Positions 25,439 to 33,291 of a DNA stretch of 64,000 nt are shown in pieces. Origin of the DNA: a bacterium D16-56 (lineage in GTDB: Bacteria; Bacillota; Clostridia; Lachnospirales; Lachnospiraceae). Under the pieces are notes generated by a model. That model made no database searches. It was not told the origin of the DNA and worked only from the letters and a program-made list of their open reading frames with translations. The stretch lies in assembly GCA_003611875.1 (NCBI GenBank), contig RAYY01000017.1, positions 31,011-95,010 on the forward strand, written 5' to 3'. A program made the translations under genes and the position numbers. Position 1 is the stretch's first letter; each line of letters starts with the position of its first letter.

Positions 25439-26559
25439 ATGTATCTTTATTATTTTGACATTACAAACCAAAAAATAATTCAATATAATGATGATTCCAA
25501 TGCTTTGATTGTTGATTTATTTCACCCATTATTAAGTTTCATTAATGCCGATTTCTCCGAATACGATTTACTAAGACGTAAAATAATCTTATTCATTCAA
25601 GAATCTGAAAGCAAATTTGAGGAAATGGATTCTAATGAAATTAAACAGGAAATTAAGAAAGCTTTTCCAAATCTTCATCTTTGGGACATTGATAATGGTG
25701 AAATATGGTGGATATCTGGGCTTGTTGCTGATTTGGTTTGGCAATATTCAGAATATGAGCCTTTCTTTTTTGTATGTAGATTTAGCAGAGATTCTATTCA
25801 AGATAAAAATGATTATGATTATTTGTATTGGCAAAAAAGATGCGAGATAAAGTCTATGAAGTATTTGATATAGACAATAAAAATTTTATAAATAATTTTT
25901 CTCCAATGTGTAGACTAAACTATTGGGATGATCATCCTCTAGTTTTTAAGGAAGTAGTAGTTATACATCCAAGCGAATACGAAAAACTTCATGATAAATA
26001 TGAATTATTTGCCATTCCTTTTCATCCAATTGATCCAGAAAATCAAAATGATTCATATATTGATTGCAACTATGCTGAAAAAGAACCGCAGAGACAAGAA
26101 TTCATTAAAAATCATCTGAATATCCTCAATGGATACGAATTTAAATCCATTGAAGAAGCATTTAACTGTGTAATTTTTAAAATGGCACAAATTGGAATTA
26201 CACTAAGACGTTGTAAACATTGTAGAAAATATTTTAAGTTTAATCCTAATCAACCAGCAGAATATTGTACCAATAAGCCTAATGGAGTCAACATGACCTG
26301 CCAGCAGATTGCGGCGCAAAAAAAATATAAAGCCAAACAATCTCCGATTCAAAAAGCATATATAAACTCACTAAAAAACAGGAATAAATGGTATCCATCT
26401 AAAAAAAGTGGATTGAGAGCCCCGGAACAAACACGTGAATATGAAAAATGGAAAAAGAAAACTTCTGCTATCCGTGATGAATTTCAACAAAAATATGATA
26501 GTGCTCAAACAGATAGTCAAAGAGAGATGATATTAGAAGAATTTAACCTGTTGTGCTAG
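25439..26559 (+). pseudogene. Cargo gene with zinc-finger-like C-terminus (DUF6076-like), frameshifted and IS-disrupted
   Basis: The ATG at 25439 (AGAGGAGG upstream) starts MYLYYFDITNQKII and reads to YLYWQK. Restoring one A in the run 25833-25838 joins this to the second frame (KMRDKVYEVFDIDNKN), which continues to the IS. The C-terminal half has a metal-site-like cluster CKHCRKYF...YCTNKPN...MTC followed by a basic helical region. This resembles proteins I know as DUF6076. The visible end (NLLC, stop 26559) is made by the IS terminus. The original end (EFKQNLNE, stop) survives at 27658-27684 beyond the IS. It sits at the far end of the element from the integrase, where satellites carry accessory genes. 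Confidence 0.6.
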
Positions 26560-27657
26560 TTAATATAGAAAAACTTCAACAAAATATGCTATCCTATAGT
26601 TGTAAACCACTACAGACTATGAAAGGAGGCACATGATGCTGAAGTTTCAAGGTGATTATACCACTCTCATAGCAACTTTTGAAGACTTTATTTTACTTGT
26701 TTATACAATGATTGATGACTTATATCAACAGTTTGTTCCCGCATCTGTCTCAAAAAGGCGAAACGCGGATGCCGCCAAAATGTCTGACTCTGAAATTATT
26801 ACCTTGAGCATTTGCAGCGAACTCATTGGTATAGACTCCGAAAATGCCTGGTACTCCTTCGTAAAACGCAACTACCGGCATCTTTTTCCAAATCTGTGCT
26901 GTCGTACTCGGTTCAACCGGACCAGAAGGGCCCTTTTGCAAGTGACCGAACTGCTCCGTCAGAAGATTAGCCAGGTTTTTCCCATCCCACACAGCCGTTT
27001 TTTTGTAATCGATAGCTTCCCGCTTCCGGTCTGTAAGTTTGGACGGGCGCGTTATTGCCACTCCTTCCGTGCGGATGGGGCCAATTATGGAAAGTGCCCA
27101 TCGAAAAAAGAGACCTATTTTGGCTTCAAGGTTCATGCCCTGATCACACTGGAAGGATACATTACGGCGTTTGAGATTACACCGGCATCCGTGGATGACC
27201 GGGAAGGGCTCCGTGACCTGGTGGAAAACCAACTCGGCTTGGTCATCCTGGGGGACAAAGGCTATACCGGGAATCTTCTTTGGGAAGACATGATGAAACA
27301 AGGGGTCTGCCTGATGTCATTGAAACCTTCTAATTATAAAGAAAACTGGCCTAAGGAGGTGAGGCAGCTGATCTTTCGTTTCCGTCGAAGGGTAGAAACC
27401 GTATTTTCGCAGCTCACGGAACAGACGAATGCCAAAAGAGTCCTGGCAAAAAGTTTTCGGGGATTATGTACCCGACTGCAGAACAAAATTTTAGGACATA
27501 ATCTATGCATGGCCTTTAACAGTATCTTTCGGGAACCCTGTGATATTGGAAGAATTAAAGAACTCATTTTCTAAAAAATGAGCCATCAAACATTGACAGG
27601 GCCTTTTTGGGCTTTTTTAGCCTTTTAAGATTTCTCTATTGAAGTAGCACAACGAGT
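26547..27657 (+). mobile_element. IS982-family insertion sequence
   Basis: The transposase gene is bracketed by imperfect inverted ends sharing GTTGTGCTA (left from 26550, right ending 27653). Outside these lies an 8-bp direct repeat GAATTTAA (26539-26546 and 27658-27665), read as the target duplication. Removing the IS and one repeat restores the reading frame of the host gene to a stop at 27684. Total length is about 1.1 kb, normal for the family. Confidence 0.8.
26633..27574 (+). CDS. IS982-family transposase
   Basis: A 313-residue DDE transposase. AAAGGAGG precedes two consecutive ATGs (26633, 26636). The N-terminal region MSDSEIITLSICSEL is typical. The catalytic region has VIDSFPLPVCKFGRA (first Asp), SKKETYFGFKVHALI, LGDKGYTG (second Asp) and RRRVETVFSQL (Glu). 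The frame is intact end to end and its base composition is richer in G+C than the surrounding element DNA, suggesting recent arrival compared with the decayed genes around it. Confidence 0.92.
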   Translation: MMLKFQGDYTTLIATFEDFILLVYTMIDDLYQQFVPASVSKRRNADAAKMSDSEIITLSICSELIGIDSENAWYSFVKRNYRHLFPNLCCRTRFNRTRRALLQVTELLRQKISQVFPIPHSRFFVIDSFPLPVCKFGRARYCHSFRADGANYGKCPSKKETYFGFKVHALITLEGYITAFEITPASVDDREGLRDLVENQLGLVILGDKGYTGNLLWEDMMKQGVCLMSLKPSNYKENWPKEVRQLIFRFRRRVETVFSQLTEQTNAKRVLAKSFRGLCTRLQNKILGHNLCMAFNSIFREPCDIGRIKELIF

Positions 27658-27705
27658 GAATTTAAGCAAAATTTGAACGAATGATTGTCTCGAAAATCAC
27701 AATCC

Positions 27706-27737
27706 AAAAGACTACCGGCAACTGCTGATAGTCTTTT
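27706..27737 (+). terminator. Hairpin after the disrupted cargo gene
   Basis: AAAAGACTA (27706-27714) pairs with TAGTCTTTT (27729-27737). It lies just past the original stop of the cargo gene at 27684. Confidence 0.55.
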
Positions 27738-27741
27738 CCAT

Positions 27742-27761
27742 TGACATACAATCTGACATAT
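27742..27761. repeat. Right arm-type repeats of the element
   Basis: TGACATAC (27742-27749) and TGACATAT (27754-27761), in the same orientation and order as the left-end set at 15368-15403. About 130 bases of noncoding DNA separate them from the right core repeat. Confidence 0.55.
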
Positions 27762-27890
27762 TTTTATTCAAACAAGACAAATAAAGACGATAAATCAACC
27801 ACCAGGCAACATGCCAAAATCCGCAAAATTCCTTGATTTTAAGCCACTTTCAAACAAAGACGAACCAACACGAATTTCACCTTGTACTTA

Positions 27891-27907
27891 CAAGAGTCGA
27901 GTGCTAA
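27891..27907. repeat. attR core, 17-bp direct repeat
   Basis: CAAGAGTCGAGTGCTAA, identical to 15277-15293. It is followed by CAAATAG. Joining the left flank (GTTAGCACTGT) to this copy and right flank rebuilds a perfect 10-bp inverted repeat TGTTAGCACT/AGTGCTAACA, the presumed undisturbed CIRCE. Confidence 0.85.
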
Positions 27908-28088
27908 CAAATAGTAAAAAAATACGCTGTCCCGATGTGATGTCCTGATGCATCATGATCCCATCTATGATTGTATGATTGCTACGTACCGAATTGCCAT
28001 ATTGTATCAAATCGCCGCATTGTCAGCACCGCTAATTTCATCCTGCCTCCTCTAATTCTGCCTGTGTGTCCTCCAAATTTCGAAACGT

Positions 28089-28129
28089 AAAAAAAGCCTC
28101 GCATCCCCTGATTTCTCAAGTTCTGCGAG
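28089..28129 (-). terminator. Terminator of the HD hydrolase gene
   Basis: On the minus strand CTCGCA and TGCGAG enclose a loop of about 20 bases and are followed by GCTTTTTTT. It lies about 30 bases beyond the stop at 28161. Between it and the element boundary (27908-28088) I see no gene. Confidence 0.55.
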
Positions 28130-28160
28130 ACCTGATTCCATTTTAAAATCTGTTTTGCCT

Positions 28161-28736
28161 TTACAGCGCCGCATTAACCTCATCCTCACAGGACCGCATC
28201 GCCTCAATTGTCTTAGCAAACAGCTCATCCAATTCCCAGCCTAATCCCTCTGCTCCCTGTCGAATAATATCCCTAGAACAGCCTGCCGCAAATTTTTTAT
28301 CCTTGAACTTTTTCTTCAAGCTGGACACTTCCATATCCTTACAGCTTTTTGACGGACGCATTCTGGCGGCTGCGCCAATTAACCCGGTCAGCTCATCGGC
28401 TGCAAACAATACCTTCTCCATCTGATGAACTGGTTCCACATCACTGCAAATACCATATCCATGAGAACAGATAGTATAAATCATGTCCTCTCCCACACCC
28501 GCCGCCTGAAGCAATTCCGGGGCTTTTACACAATGCTGATCCGGATACTGCTCAAAATCAATATCATGAAGCAGCCCTGCGATTCCCCAATACTCCTCAT
28601 CCTCTCCATAGCCCAGTTCTCTTGCATACCACCGCATAACTCCCTCTACTGTTAAGGCGTGCAGAATATGAAATGGCTCCTGATTATATTTTTTCAATAA
28701 TACCAATGCGTCTTCCCTTGTAATCTGGCTTTTCAT
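28161..28736 (-). CDS. HD-domain hydrolase
   Basis: 191 residues; GAGGAGGAGAACAG precedes ATG 28736. HD-type metal ligands are visible: FHILHALTVEG, then GLLHDIDFEQYPDQH, then ICSHGYG. A C-terminal helical region follows (MRPSKSCKDMEVSSLKKKFK). This matches a widespread family of small HD hydrolases in Clostridia that are usually of unknown substrate. It was the original upstream neighbour of clpB before the element integrated, and it is oriented toward clpB. Confidence 0.8.
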   Translation of the reverse strand: MKSQITREDALVLLKKYNQEPFHILHALTVEGVMRWYARELGYGEDEEYWGIAGLLHDIDFEQYPDQHCVKAPELLQAAGVGEDMIYTICSHGYGICSDVEPVHQMEKVLFAADELTGLIGAAARMRPSKSCKDMEVSSLKKKFKDKKFAAGCSRDIIRQGAEGLGWELDELFAKTIEAMRSCEDEVNAAL

Positions 28737-28874
28737 CTGTTCTCCTCCTCGTCTGCAATCGTGTTTCTTATCCTATAAGGTGCTGTCTCTATACAATACA
28801 GCACCTTCAGCTTATTGTATAATATTTTTCCTGATTTGTTAATATTTTCTTTCATGATTTTGCCAAAATTCCAG

Positions 28875-28903
28875 TTGAAATTTTTCAAACCATGTAGTAT
28901 AAT
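28875..28903 (+). promoter_or_regulatory. Promoter of the tRNA-Gly pair
   Basis: TTGAAA (28875-28880), 17-base spacer, TATAAT (28898-28903). The first tRNA begins 11 bases after the -10 box. Confidence 0.8.
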
Positions 28904-28913
28904 AAAGAAGTTC

Positions 28914-28984
28914 GCAGATGTAGTTCATTGGTAGAATATCAGCTTCCCAAGCTGAGGAGGCGGGTTCGATTCCCGTCATCTGCT
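28914..28984 (+). tRNA. tRNA-Gly (anticodon CCC)
   Basis: A 71-base cloverleaf. Acceptor arms GCAGATG and CATCTGC with discriminator T; anticodon stem TCAGC/GCTGA with loop TTCCCAA, giving anticodon CCC; T arm with GGTTCGATTCC. CCA is not encoded. Confidence 0.93.
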
Positions 28985-28989
28985 TATAT

Positions 28990-29062
28990 GCGACAGTGGC
29001 TCAGTTGGTGGAGTACGACCTTGCCAAGGTCGGGGTCGCGGGTTCGAGTCCCGTCTGTCGCT
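28990..29062 (+). tRNA. tRNA-Gly (anticodon GCC)
   Basis: A 73-base cloverleaf. Acceptor arms GCGACAG and CTGTCGC with discriminator T; anticodon stem CGACC/GGTCG with loop TTGCCAA, giving anticodon GCC; T arm with GGTTCGAGTCC. It follows the CCC tRNA by five bases and must share its transcript. CCA is not encoded. Confidence 0.95.
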
Positions 29063-29100
29063 TTTATAAGTTTTATGTTTGCACAATGTTGTTAACTTAA

Positions 29101-29141
29101 AGGATCTTTTACATTTTGAATTGTAAAAGATTCTTTTTTTG
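29101..29141 (+). terminator. Terminator of the tRNA-Gly transcript
   Basis: GATCTTTTAC (29103-29112) pairs with GTAAAAGATT (29123-29132), with one mismatch, followed by CTTTTTTTG. Confidence 0.75.
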
Positions 29142-29415
29142 TATAGCCTTCTACGTTTGGCGTTTACATACCTGTCTTTCATTCCTTATGGAATCTCCAA
29201 CAGATAAGATTATTATAAGAAATTTATAAAAAGAATACCAAAAAGAATGAAACTGGTCTAAAACACCACCTTTCCGGAATATCTTCTGGCAGATTTGTAT
29301 TCGTTGCTGAAAATACTTCTAACCATGGCTTAAAACAATGCAATGAATCAAGAGATGCAAGAAAATTATCGTTAAAATCAAAACAGAATTCCTCATTTCA
29401 TTATCATTATAAAAA
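29142..29415. other. Intergenic stretch with a start-less open frame
   Basis: No supported gene. On the plus strand about 80 sense codons run from 29217 to 29461 (for example SGISSGRFVFVAENTSN) without an ATG/GTG/TTG in a good context. It may be a decayed gene end or chance. It runs into the hairpin at 29416-29452. Confidence 0.25.
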
Positions 29416-29452
29416 GCTTGTGAACAATACAGTAACTGTATTATCCACAAGC
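29416..29452 (-). terminator. Terminator of the secreted DUF6147-like gene
   Basis: GCTTGTG/CACAAGC outer arms and AATACAG/CTGTATT inner arms. On the minus strand the stem is followed by TTTTTATAA. It lies about 115 bases past the stop at 29569. Confidence 0.55.
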
Positions 29453-29568
29453 ATATAACCTTGCTGCGATTGACCTTTTTTTAATCATACAGACATGGTT
29501 TCGATTAATTTAGTACAAATATGGAAGATATATTTAATGAGATTTATAGAAATGAGAAGTTGATTTAT

Positions 29569-30075
29569 TTATCTAATTTCCATTCCTGGTGTTGTAACAG
29601 TTCTAAACTCCTGTAAAGTTCCATCTAATTCATAAACAGAATAACTCCCTTTTAGCCGATATGTTCCCGCGGACAGTGCTCCAATGTTATAAGACACAGT
29701 TGCCATTGATAAATATTCATTTGGATAATCCTCTTTCTCCCAAGTAAATACTTTACGGTTAACATCAGTCCAACCACTACTTGTTGATTTTTGCAAAGAA
29801 ACTGACATCTTTATTTTTCGCACTTCCACATGGCATAACACTTCCGAGTAAATGCTCACTGTTCTAAATCCTTCTTCTACTAATTCTAATTGAACAGAAG
29901 ATGTCAGCTCACCTCTAGGCGATGCTACAACCCTTGCATAATCTTCACCAGAGTATTCTTTCACCATCATCCCTGCTGAGGAATTATCAGTTTGCGCATA
30001 AGCAGTAAATGTTGACACTAAAAACAACATCATTGCTAAACAAACAGTAACACTTCTTTTTAAATGTATCTTCAT
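29569..30075 (-). CDS. Secreted protein of unknown function (DUF6147-like)
   Basis: 168 residues; TTTAGGAGAAGAACT precedes the ATG. It has a typical signal peptide: MKIHLKRSVTV followed by a hydrophobic core and cleavage after AYA. The mature part is beta-rich (VVASPRGELTSSVQLEL, SGWTDVNRKVFTWE, YRLKGSYSVYELDG). The pattern matches proteins labelled DUF6147 in Clostridia. It is 30 bases downstream of the DUF4367-like membrane protein and probably co-transcribed with it. Confidence 0.65.
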   Translation of the reverse strand: MKIHLKRSVTVCLAMMLFLVSTFTAYAQTDNSSAGMMVKEYSGEDYARVVASPRGELTSSVQLELVEEGFRTVSIYSEVLCHVEVRKIKMSVSLQKSTSSGWTDVNRKVFTWEKEDYPNEYLSMATVSYNIGALSAGTYRLKGSYSVYELDGTLQEFRTVTTPGMEIR

Positions 30076-30105
30076 AGTTCTTCTCCTAAACTCCCTTTAA
30101 TGCAA

Positions 30106-30945
30106 TTAATAATAACTCAAATTTTCTACTATCTTTATAAATTCCTCCCTTTTCATAACTCCCGAAATATAATAAAATGCATCTTGATCTTCAATACTTG
30201 TACTATACTCTATATCTCCATTTTTCAACTTATTTTCTTCAATAAAAATCTCTTTTTCTATCCAGTCATTATATGTTCTTATTTCAGCTTTTCTATCAGA
30301 TTCTAAAATTGATATTGCTCTTTTTTCTGAAAACCTATCTTCCTTCAAATAAACAGATTTTCCCAGATAATCAAATCTAATTACAGCATGTCCTTTTTCA
30401 ACTTCAGCTTCAATAAATATCATTTCTTTTGGAATATAATCCATCTTAAGTACAGGTATGTCTAAACTCTTTGAAATATAATCATATGCCACATCCAATT
30501 CATCATTAACCGATTCTATATTCGAATTATACCGAAGCAACGCACTCCCCTTCCCCTGCTTCGGGTTAGTCGTATACCGATACCCACTTTTCGCCACGGA
30601 ACTCATACTCCCCACCACCAAAACCCCCACTACTACCGCTAATATCAATCTCTTATATTTTTTATATTCCCTTCCCTCTCTTCGATCTCGTCTTCGGTTT
30701 CGTTCAAATTGTTTTCTTGTGACAGGCTTTTTCCCTTCTGCATCCAATCGTGCCATCAGAAGCTCTAAGTCTGTCTCTGCATTCTTCATTATCTGGTCGG
30801 CTTCTTCTGGATGCAGCTTTTTTTCCATTTCCCATTGCCGTTCTGCCTCTGCTGCTTCCTTCAGCAGACTGGCATCATCCATTCCCATCATCTTTTGAAG
30901 CAGATACTCTGCACGACTTACCTCGTCATCATGTGAATTTTTCAT
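30106..30945 (-). CDS. Membrane protein, probable anti-sigma factor (DUF4367-like C-terminus)
   Basis: 279 residues from ATG 30945 (GAGAGGGAATCTC upstream). The cytoplasmic N-terminal third is charged (RAEYLLQKMMGMDDASLLKE, then a basic RNRRRDRREGREYKKYKR) and precedes one membrane span (about 102-120, LILAVVVGVLVVGSM). The extracytoplasmic part includes LDIPVLKMDYIPKEM and VKREEFIKIVENLSY-like elements, as in DUF4367 anti-sigma-type proteins. Topology and neighbours (an ECF sigma factor 1.2 kb upstream on the same strand, a secreted protein downstream) suggest it holds that sigma factor. Confidence 0.6.
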   Translation of the reverse strand: MKNSHDDEVSRAEYLLQKMMGMDDASLLKEAAEAERQWEMEKKLHPEEADQIMKNAETDLELLMARLDAEGKKPVTRKQFERNRRRDRREGREYKKYKRLILAVVVGVLVVGSMSSVAKSGYRYTTNPKQGKGSALLRYNSNIESVNDELDVAYDYISKSLDIPVLKMDYIPKEMIFIEAEVEKGHAVIRFDYLGKSVYLKEDRFSEKRAISILESDRKAEIRTYNDWIEKEIFIEENKLKNGDIEYSTSIEDQDAFYYISGVMKREEFIKIVENLSYY

Positions 30946-31092
30946 GAGATTCCCTCTCAATCTTCATAGTTCTTCCAATTCTGCCATCGGTTTCTCATCG
31001 AATTTAGGGTTGACTTTTTGACGGTTATGGTTACTATATATATAGATTATTCTGATGCGAAAAACAGTCTAAATGCAAAATGGAGGCATTTT

Positions 31093-32160
31093 ATGAAAAA
31101 AATTGTATTGACCGGCGGCGGAACTGCCGGACATGTTACTCCTAACCTGGCTCTCCTGCCTTCTTTAAAGGAGCGCAATTATGAAATTCTTTATATCGGT
31201 TCCTATAATGGTATTGAGCGAAAGCTGATAGAAAATGCCGGTATTGAATATGCTGGTATTTCTTCTGGCAAGCTGCGCCGTTACTTTGATTTAAAGAATT
31301 TCTCTGACCCTTTTCGTGTTCTCAAGGGCTGTGCCGAAGCCAGGCGTCTTATCAAGAAATACCGCCCGGATGTAGTATTTTCCAAAGGAGGCTTTGTGTC
31401 TGTGCCGGTTGTTTTAGCTGCCAAGCACTACAAAATCCCCACCATCATTCATGAGTCTGATATGACCCCTGGTTTAGCCAACAAGCTCTGTATCCCTTCG
31501 GCTGCCAAGATTTGCTGTAACTTTCCTGAAACACTGGCATACCTTCCTAAAGATAAAGCAGTTCTTACAGGCTCTCCTATTCGAGAGGAGCTGTTAAAGG
31601 GAGATCGTCTCACAGGGCTTAATTACTCTGGATTATCTGCCAGCCGTCCTATTATCCTGGTTATTGGGGGCAGTCTGGGTTCGGTTGCTGTTAACCATGC
31701 AATTCGTGAAATCCTTCCAAAACTGCTGGAAACCTATCAGGTCATACATATCTGCGGCAGAGGCAATCTGGATGAACACCTGATTGGCCGAAACGGATAT
31801 GTACAGTATGAATATGTGGATGCCCCTCTGCGCCACTTATTTGCTGCCGCAGATCTGGTAGTCTCCAGGGCAGGAGCCAATTCCATCTGCGAAATATTAG
31901 CGCTGCAAAAACCAAATGTCCTGATTCCTCTGTCTGCTTCTGCCAGCCGCGGAGATCAGATCCTTAATGCCCGTTCCTTTGAAAAACAAGGCTTCTCGAT
32001 GGTGCTGGAAGAAGAACAATTAACAGAAAACAGACTTCTGGATACCATTCAGGATACTTTTCAAAATCGGCACAAATATATCGCCTCCATGGAAAAAAGT
32101 ACCCTGAATGATGCCGTTTCTGTAATTATGGATCTTATATCCTCCTATGGAGAAACTTAA
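31093..32160 (+). CDS. murG: MurG, lipid II-forming GlcNAc transferase
   Basis: 355 residues starting MKKIVLTGGGTAGHVTPNLA with TGGAGG six bases upstream; the open frame to 31018 lacks a site. GT-B fold glycosyltransferase. The N-terminal GGTAGHVTP loop, FSKGGFVSVPVVLAAK and HESDMTPGLANK are the conserved MurG elements. In the C-terminal domain are VIGGSLGSVAVN, ICGRGN and the donor site DLVVSRAGANSICEIL. It transfers GlcNAc to lipid I on the inner face of the membrane. Here it stands alone, not in a division cluster, and lies between the sigma factor gene and the anti-sigma gene on the opposite strand. Confidence 0.93.
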   Translation: MKKIVLTGGGTAGHVTPNLALLPSLKERNYEILYIGSYNGIERKLIENAGIEYAGISSGKLRRYFDLKNFSDPFRVLKGCAEARRLIKKYRPDVVFSKGGFVSVPVVLAAKHYKIPTIIHESDMTPGLANKLCIPSAAKICCNFPETLAYLPKDKAVLTGSPIREELLKGDRLTGLNYSGLSASRPIILVIGGSLGSVAVNHAIREILPKLLETYQVIHICGRGNLDEHLIGRNGYVQYEYVDAPLRHLFAAADLVVSRAGANSICEILALQKPNVLIPLSASASRGDQILNARSFEKQGFSMVLEEEQLTENRLLDTIQDTFQNRHKYIASMEKSTLNDAVSVIMDLISSYGET

Positions 32161-32178
32161 TATTGCATGAAAAGCCTA

Positions 32179-32790
32179 TCACGTCCCATCCGGAAGATCT
32201 TTTGGATCCGTTAATCCGTCTTCCGGAGAAGGACCGCCCTTTCCTTTGGAATCTCCTTTCTCCTCTCCGTCTGGATAGTAATGCTTTTTCAAATACTTTC
32301 TTGCCCTGCACAATCTGGCTCTGCATGCTTCTGCACTGACACCAAGTATCCGGCCAACCTCCGACATGGGTCTTCCCTCTACCAAATATAAAAGCACAAC
32401 ACTGACCCAATCTTCCTTCATCCCCAGAATGATGTTCATAACCTCTTGATATTCCTGTTGTTCCAGGCAAATGCTTAAACTGTCACGGCCATACGTTTTG
32501 CTGCCGAACAAATCCGTCTCCTGCATGACCAGAGGATCATAATATGTTACCGGATTGCGTCCCTGCTTCCGGTAATAATCCACACAACGGTTCTTCATAA
32601 TCTTCGTTAAAGTAGCTTTTATCCTGTAGCTTGGCCAATCTAACGGGTAATGACTGTAATATGCTGTAAAAGTATCTTGTATCAAATCATCAACCTCGTC
32701 TAACGGAATCTTTTTATTTCCTGCAATAACGCGCAGCCACGGCATATAGGCAGTATAAATATCCCGAAACAGCTTATCTTCTGAATCCAT
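32179..32790 (-). CDS. ECF-type RNA polymerase sigma factor
   Basis: 203 residues; AGGAGAAGACT before ATG 32790. Region 2 is present (IPLDEVDDLIQDTFTAYYSH, followed by YRIKATLTKIMKNRCVDYYRK). Region 4 has YLVEGRPMSEVGRILGVSAE then CRARLCRARKYLKKH, the helix-turn-helix that reads the -35 box. A charged tail of about 25 residues follows. The gene is convergent with murG. The minus-strand membrane protein at 30106 is the likely cognate anti-sigma factor, so the usual adjacent pair appears to be separated by murG. Confidence 0.85.
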   Translation of the reverse strand: MDSEDKLFRDIYTAYMPWLRVIAGNKKIPLDEVDDLIQDTFTAYYSHYPLDWPSYRIKATLTKIMKNRCVDYYRKQGRNPVTYYDPLVMQETDLFGSKTYGRDSLSICLEQQEYQEVMNIILGMKEDWVSVVLLYLVEGRPMSEVGRILGVSAEACRARLCRARKYLKKHYYPDGEEKGDSKGKGGPSPEDGLTDPKDLPDGT

Positions 32791-32856
32791 AGTCTTCTCC
32801 TATTGTATACTCTTATCCCTTTGTCCCAATCCGGATATCCTCATGGTTACTTTTCA

Positions 32857-33273
32857 TTACAATCCTTTCCTGATTCTCTCTGCCGTCTCATCCAGTTCCT
32901 CTGCATCCACAGTCCCTGGAGTCCACCCTACCATAGCCGGCCCCCCTTCATAACGAGGAATCACATGTACATGTAAATGAAACACCGTTTGTCCAGCACT
33001 TTCCCCGTTGTTTTGCACTACATTAAAACCACTTGCTCCAAGCTCTGTCTTCATCGCCTGCCCTACTCTGCCTGCCAATGGCAGAATTTTCGCTGCAACC
33101 ACGGAATCTGCCTCGCATAGATCCTTAAAATGCTCTTTTGGCAGAATCAACGCATGTCCCTTTGAGGCTGGACCCAGATCCAGAATTACCCGAAAGTCTC
33201 CATCCTCGTAAATGGTTGCAGACGGGATCTCGCCCCTGGCAATTTTACAGAAAATACAATCATCGACCCTCAT
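32857..33273 (-). CDS. HIT-family nucleotide hydrolase/transferase
   Basis: 138 residues; GGAGGAAGTGCTT precedes ATG 33273 (a GTG two codons earlier lies too close to the site). Zinc-type cysteines are in CIFCKIARGEIPS, then YEDGDFRVILD and the catalytic HIT triad HLHVHVIPR. This is the HINT/PKCI-like branch, which hydrolyses nucleoside phosphoramidates or dinucleotides. It is 18 bases downstream of the rhomboid gene, suggesting one transcript. Confidence 0.9.
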   Translation of the reverse strand: MRVDDCIFCKIARGEIPSATIYEDGDFRVILDLGPASKGHALILPKEHFKDLCEADSVVAAKILPLAGRVGQAMKTELGASGFNVVQNNGESAGQTVFHLHVHVIPRYEGGPAMVGWTPGTVDAEELDETAERIRKGL

Positions 33274-33291
33274 AAGCACTTCCTCCTTCTA

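Larger units (their letters stand above)
15277..27907. mobile_element. Integrated 12.6-kb element, satellite-like (PICI-like), decayed
   Basis: The element is bounded by identical 17-bp direct repeats (15277-15293 and 27891-27907). It has a tyrosine integrase gene next to the left repeat and TGACATAC/TGACATAT arm-type repeats inside both ends. The interior is visibly more A+T-rich than its flanks. It carries a divergent regulator pair, an excisionase-like protein, a primase/helicase module, a small-terminase-like protein, an ERCC4 nuclease, a type I toxin-antitoxin and one cargo gene. Capsid, tail, large terminase and conjugation genes are absent. That set fits a phage-inducible chromosomal island better than a prophage or ICE, but the assignment is an inference. 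At least seven genes are broken, including the integrase and the replication helicase, so it is probably immobile. Confidence 0.8.

Noticed and set aside
26750..27301. 183-codon minus-strand frame inside the IS982 transposase
   Set aside because: It is the antisense shadow of a well-recognised transposase.
15277..27907. Integrative conjugative element
   Set aside because: No relaxase, coupling protein or type IV secretion genes are present, and the length is too small.
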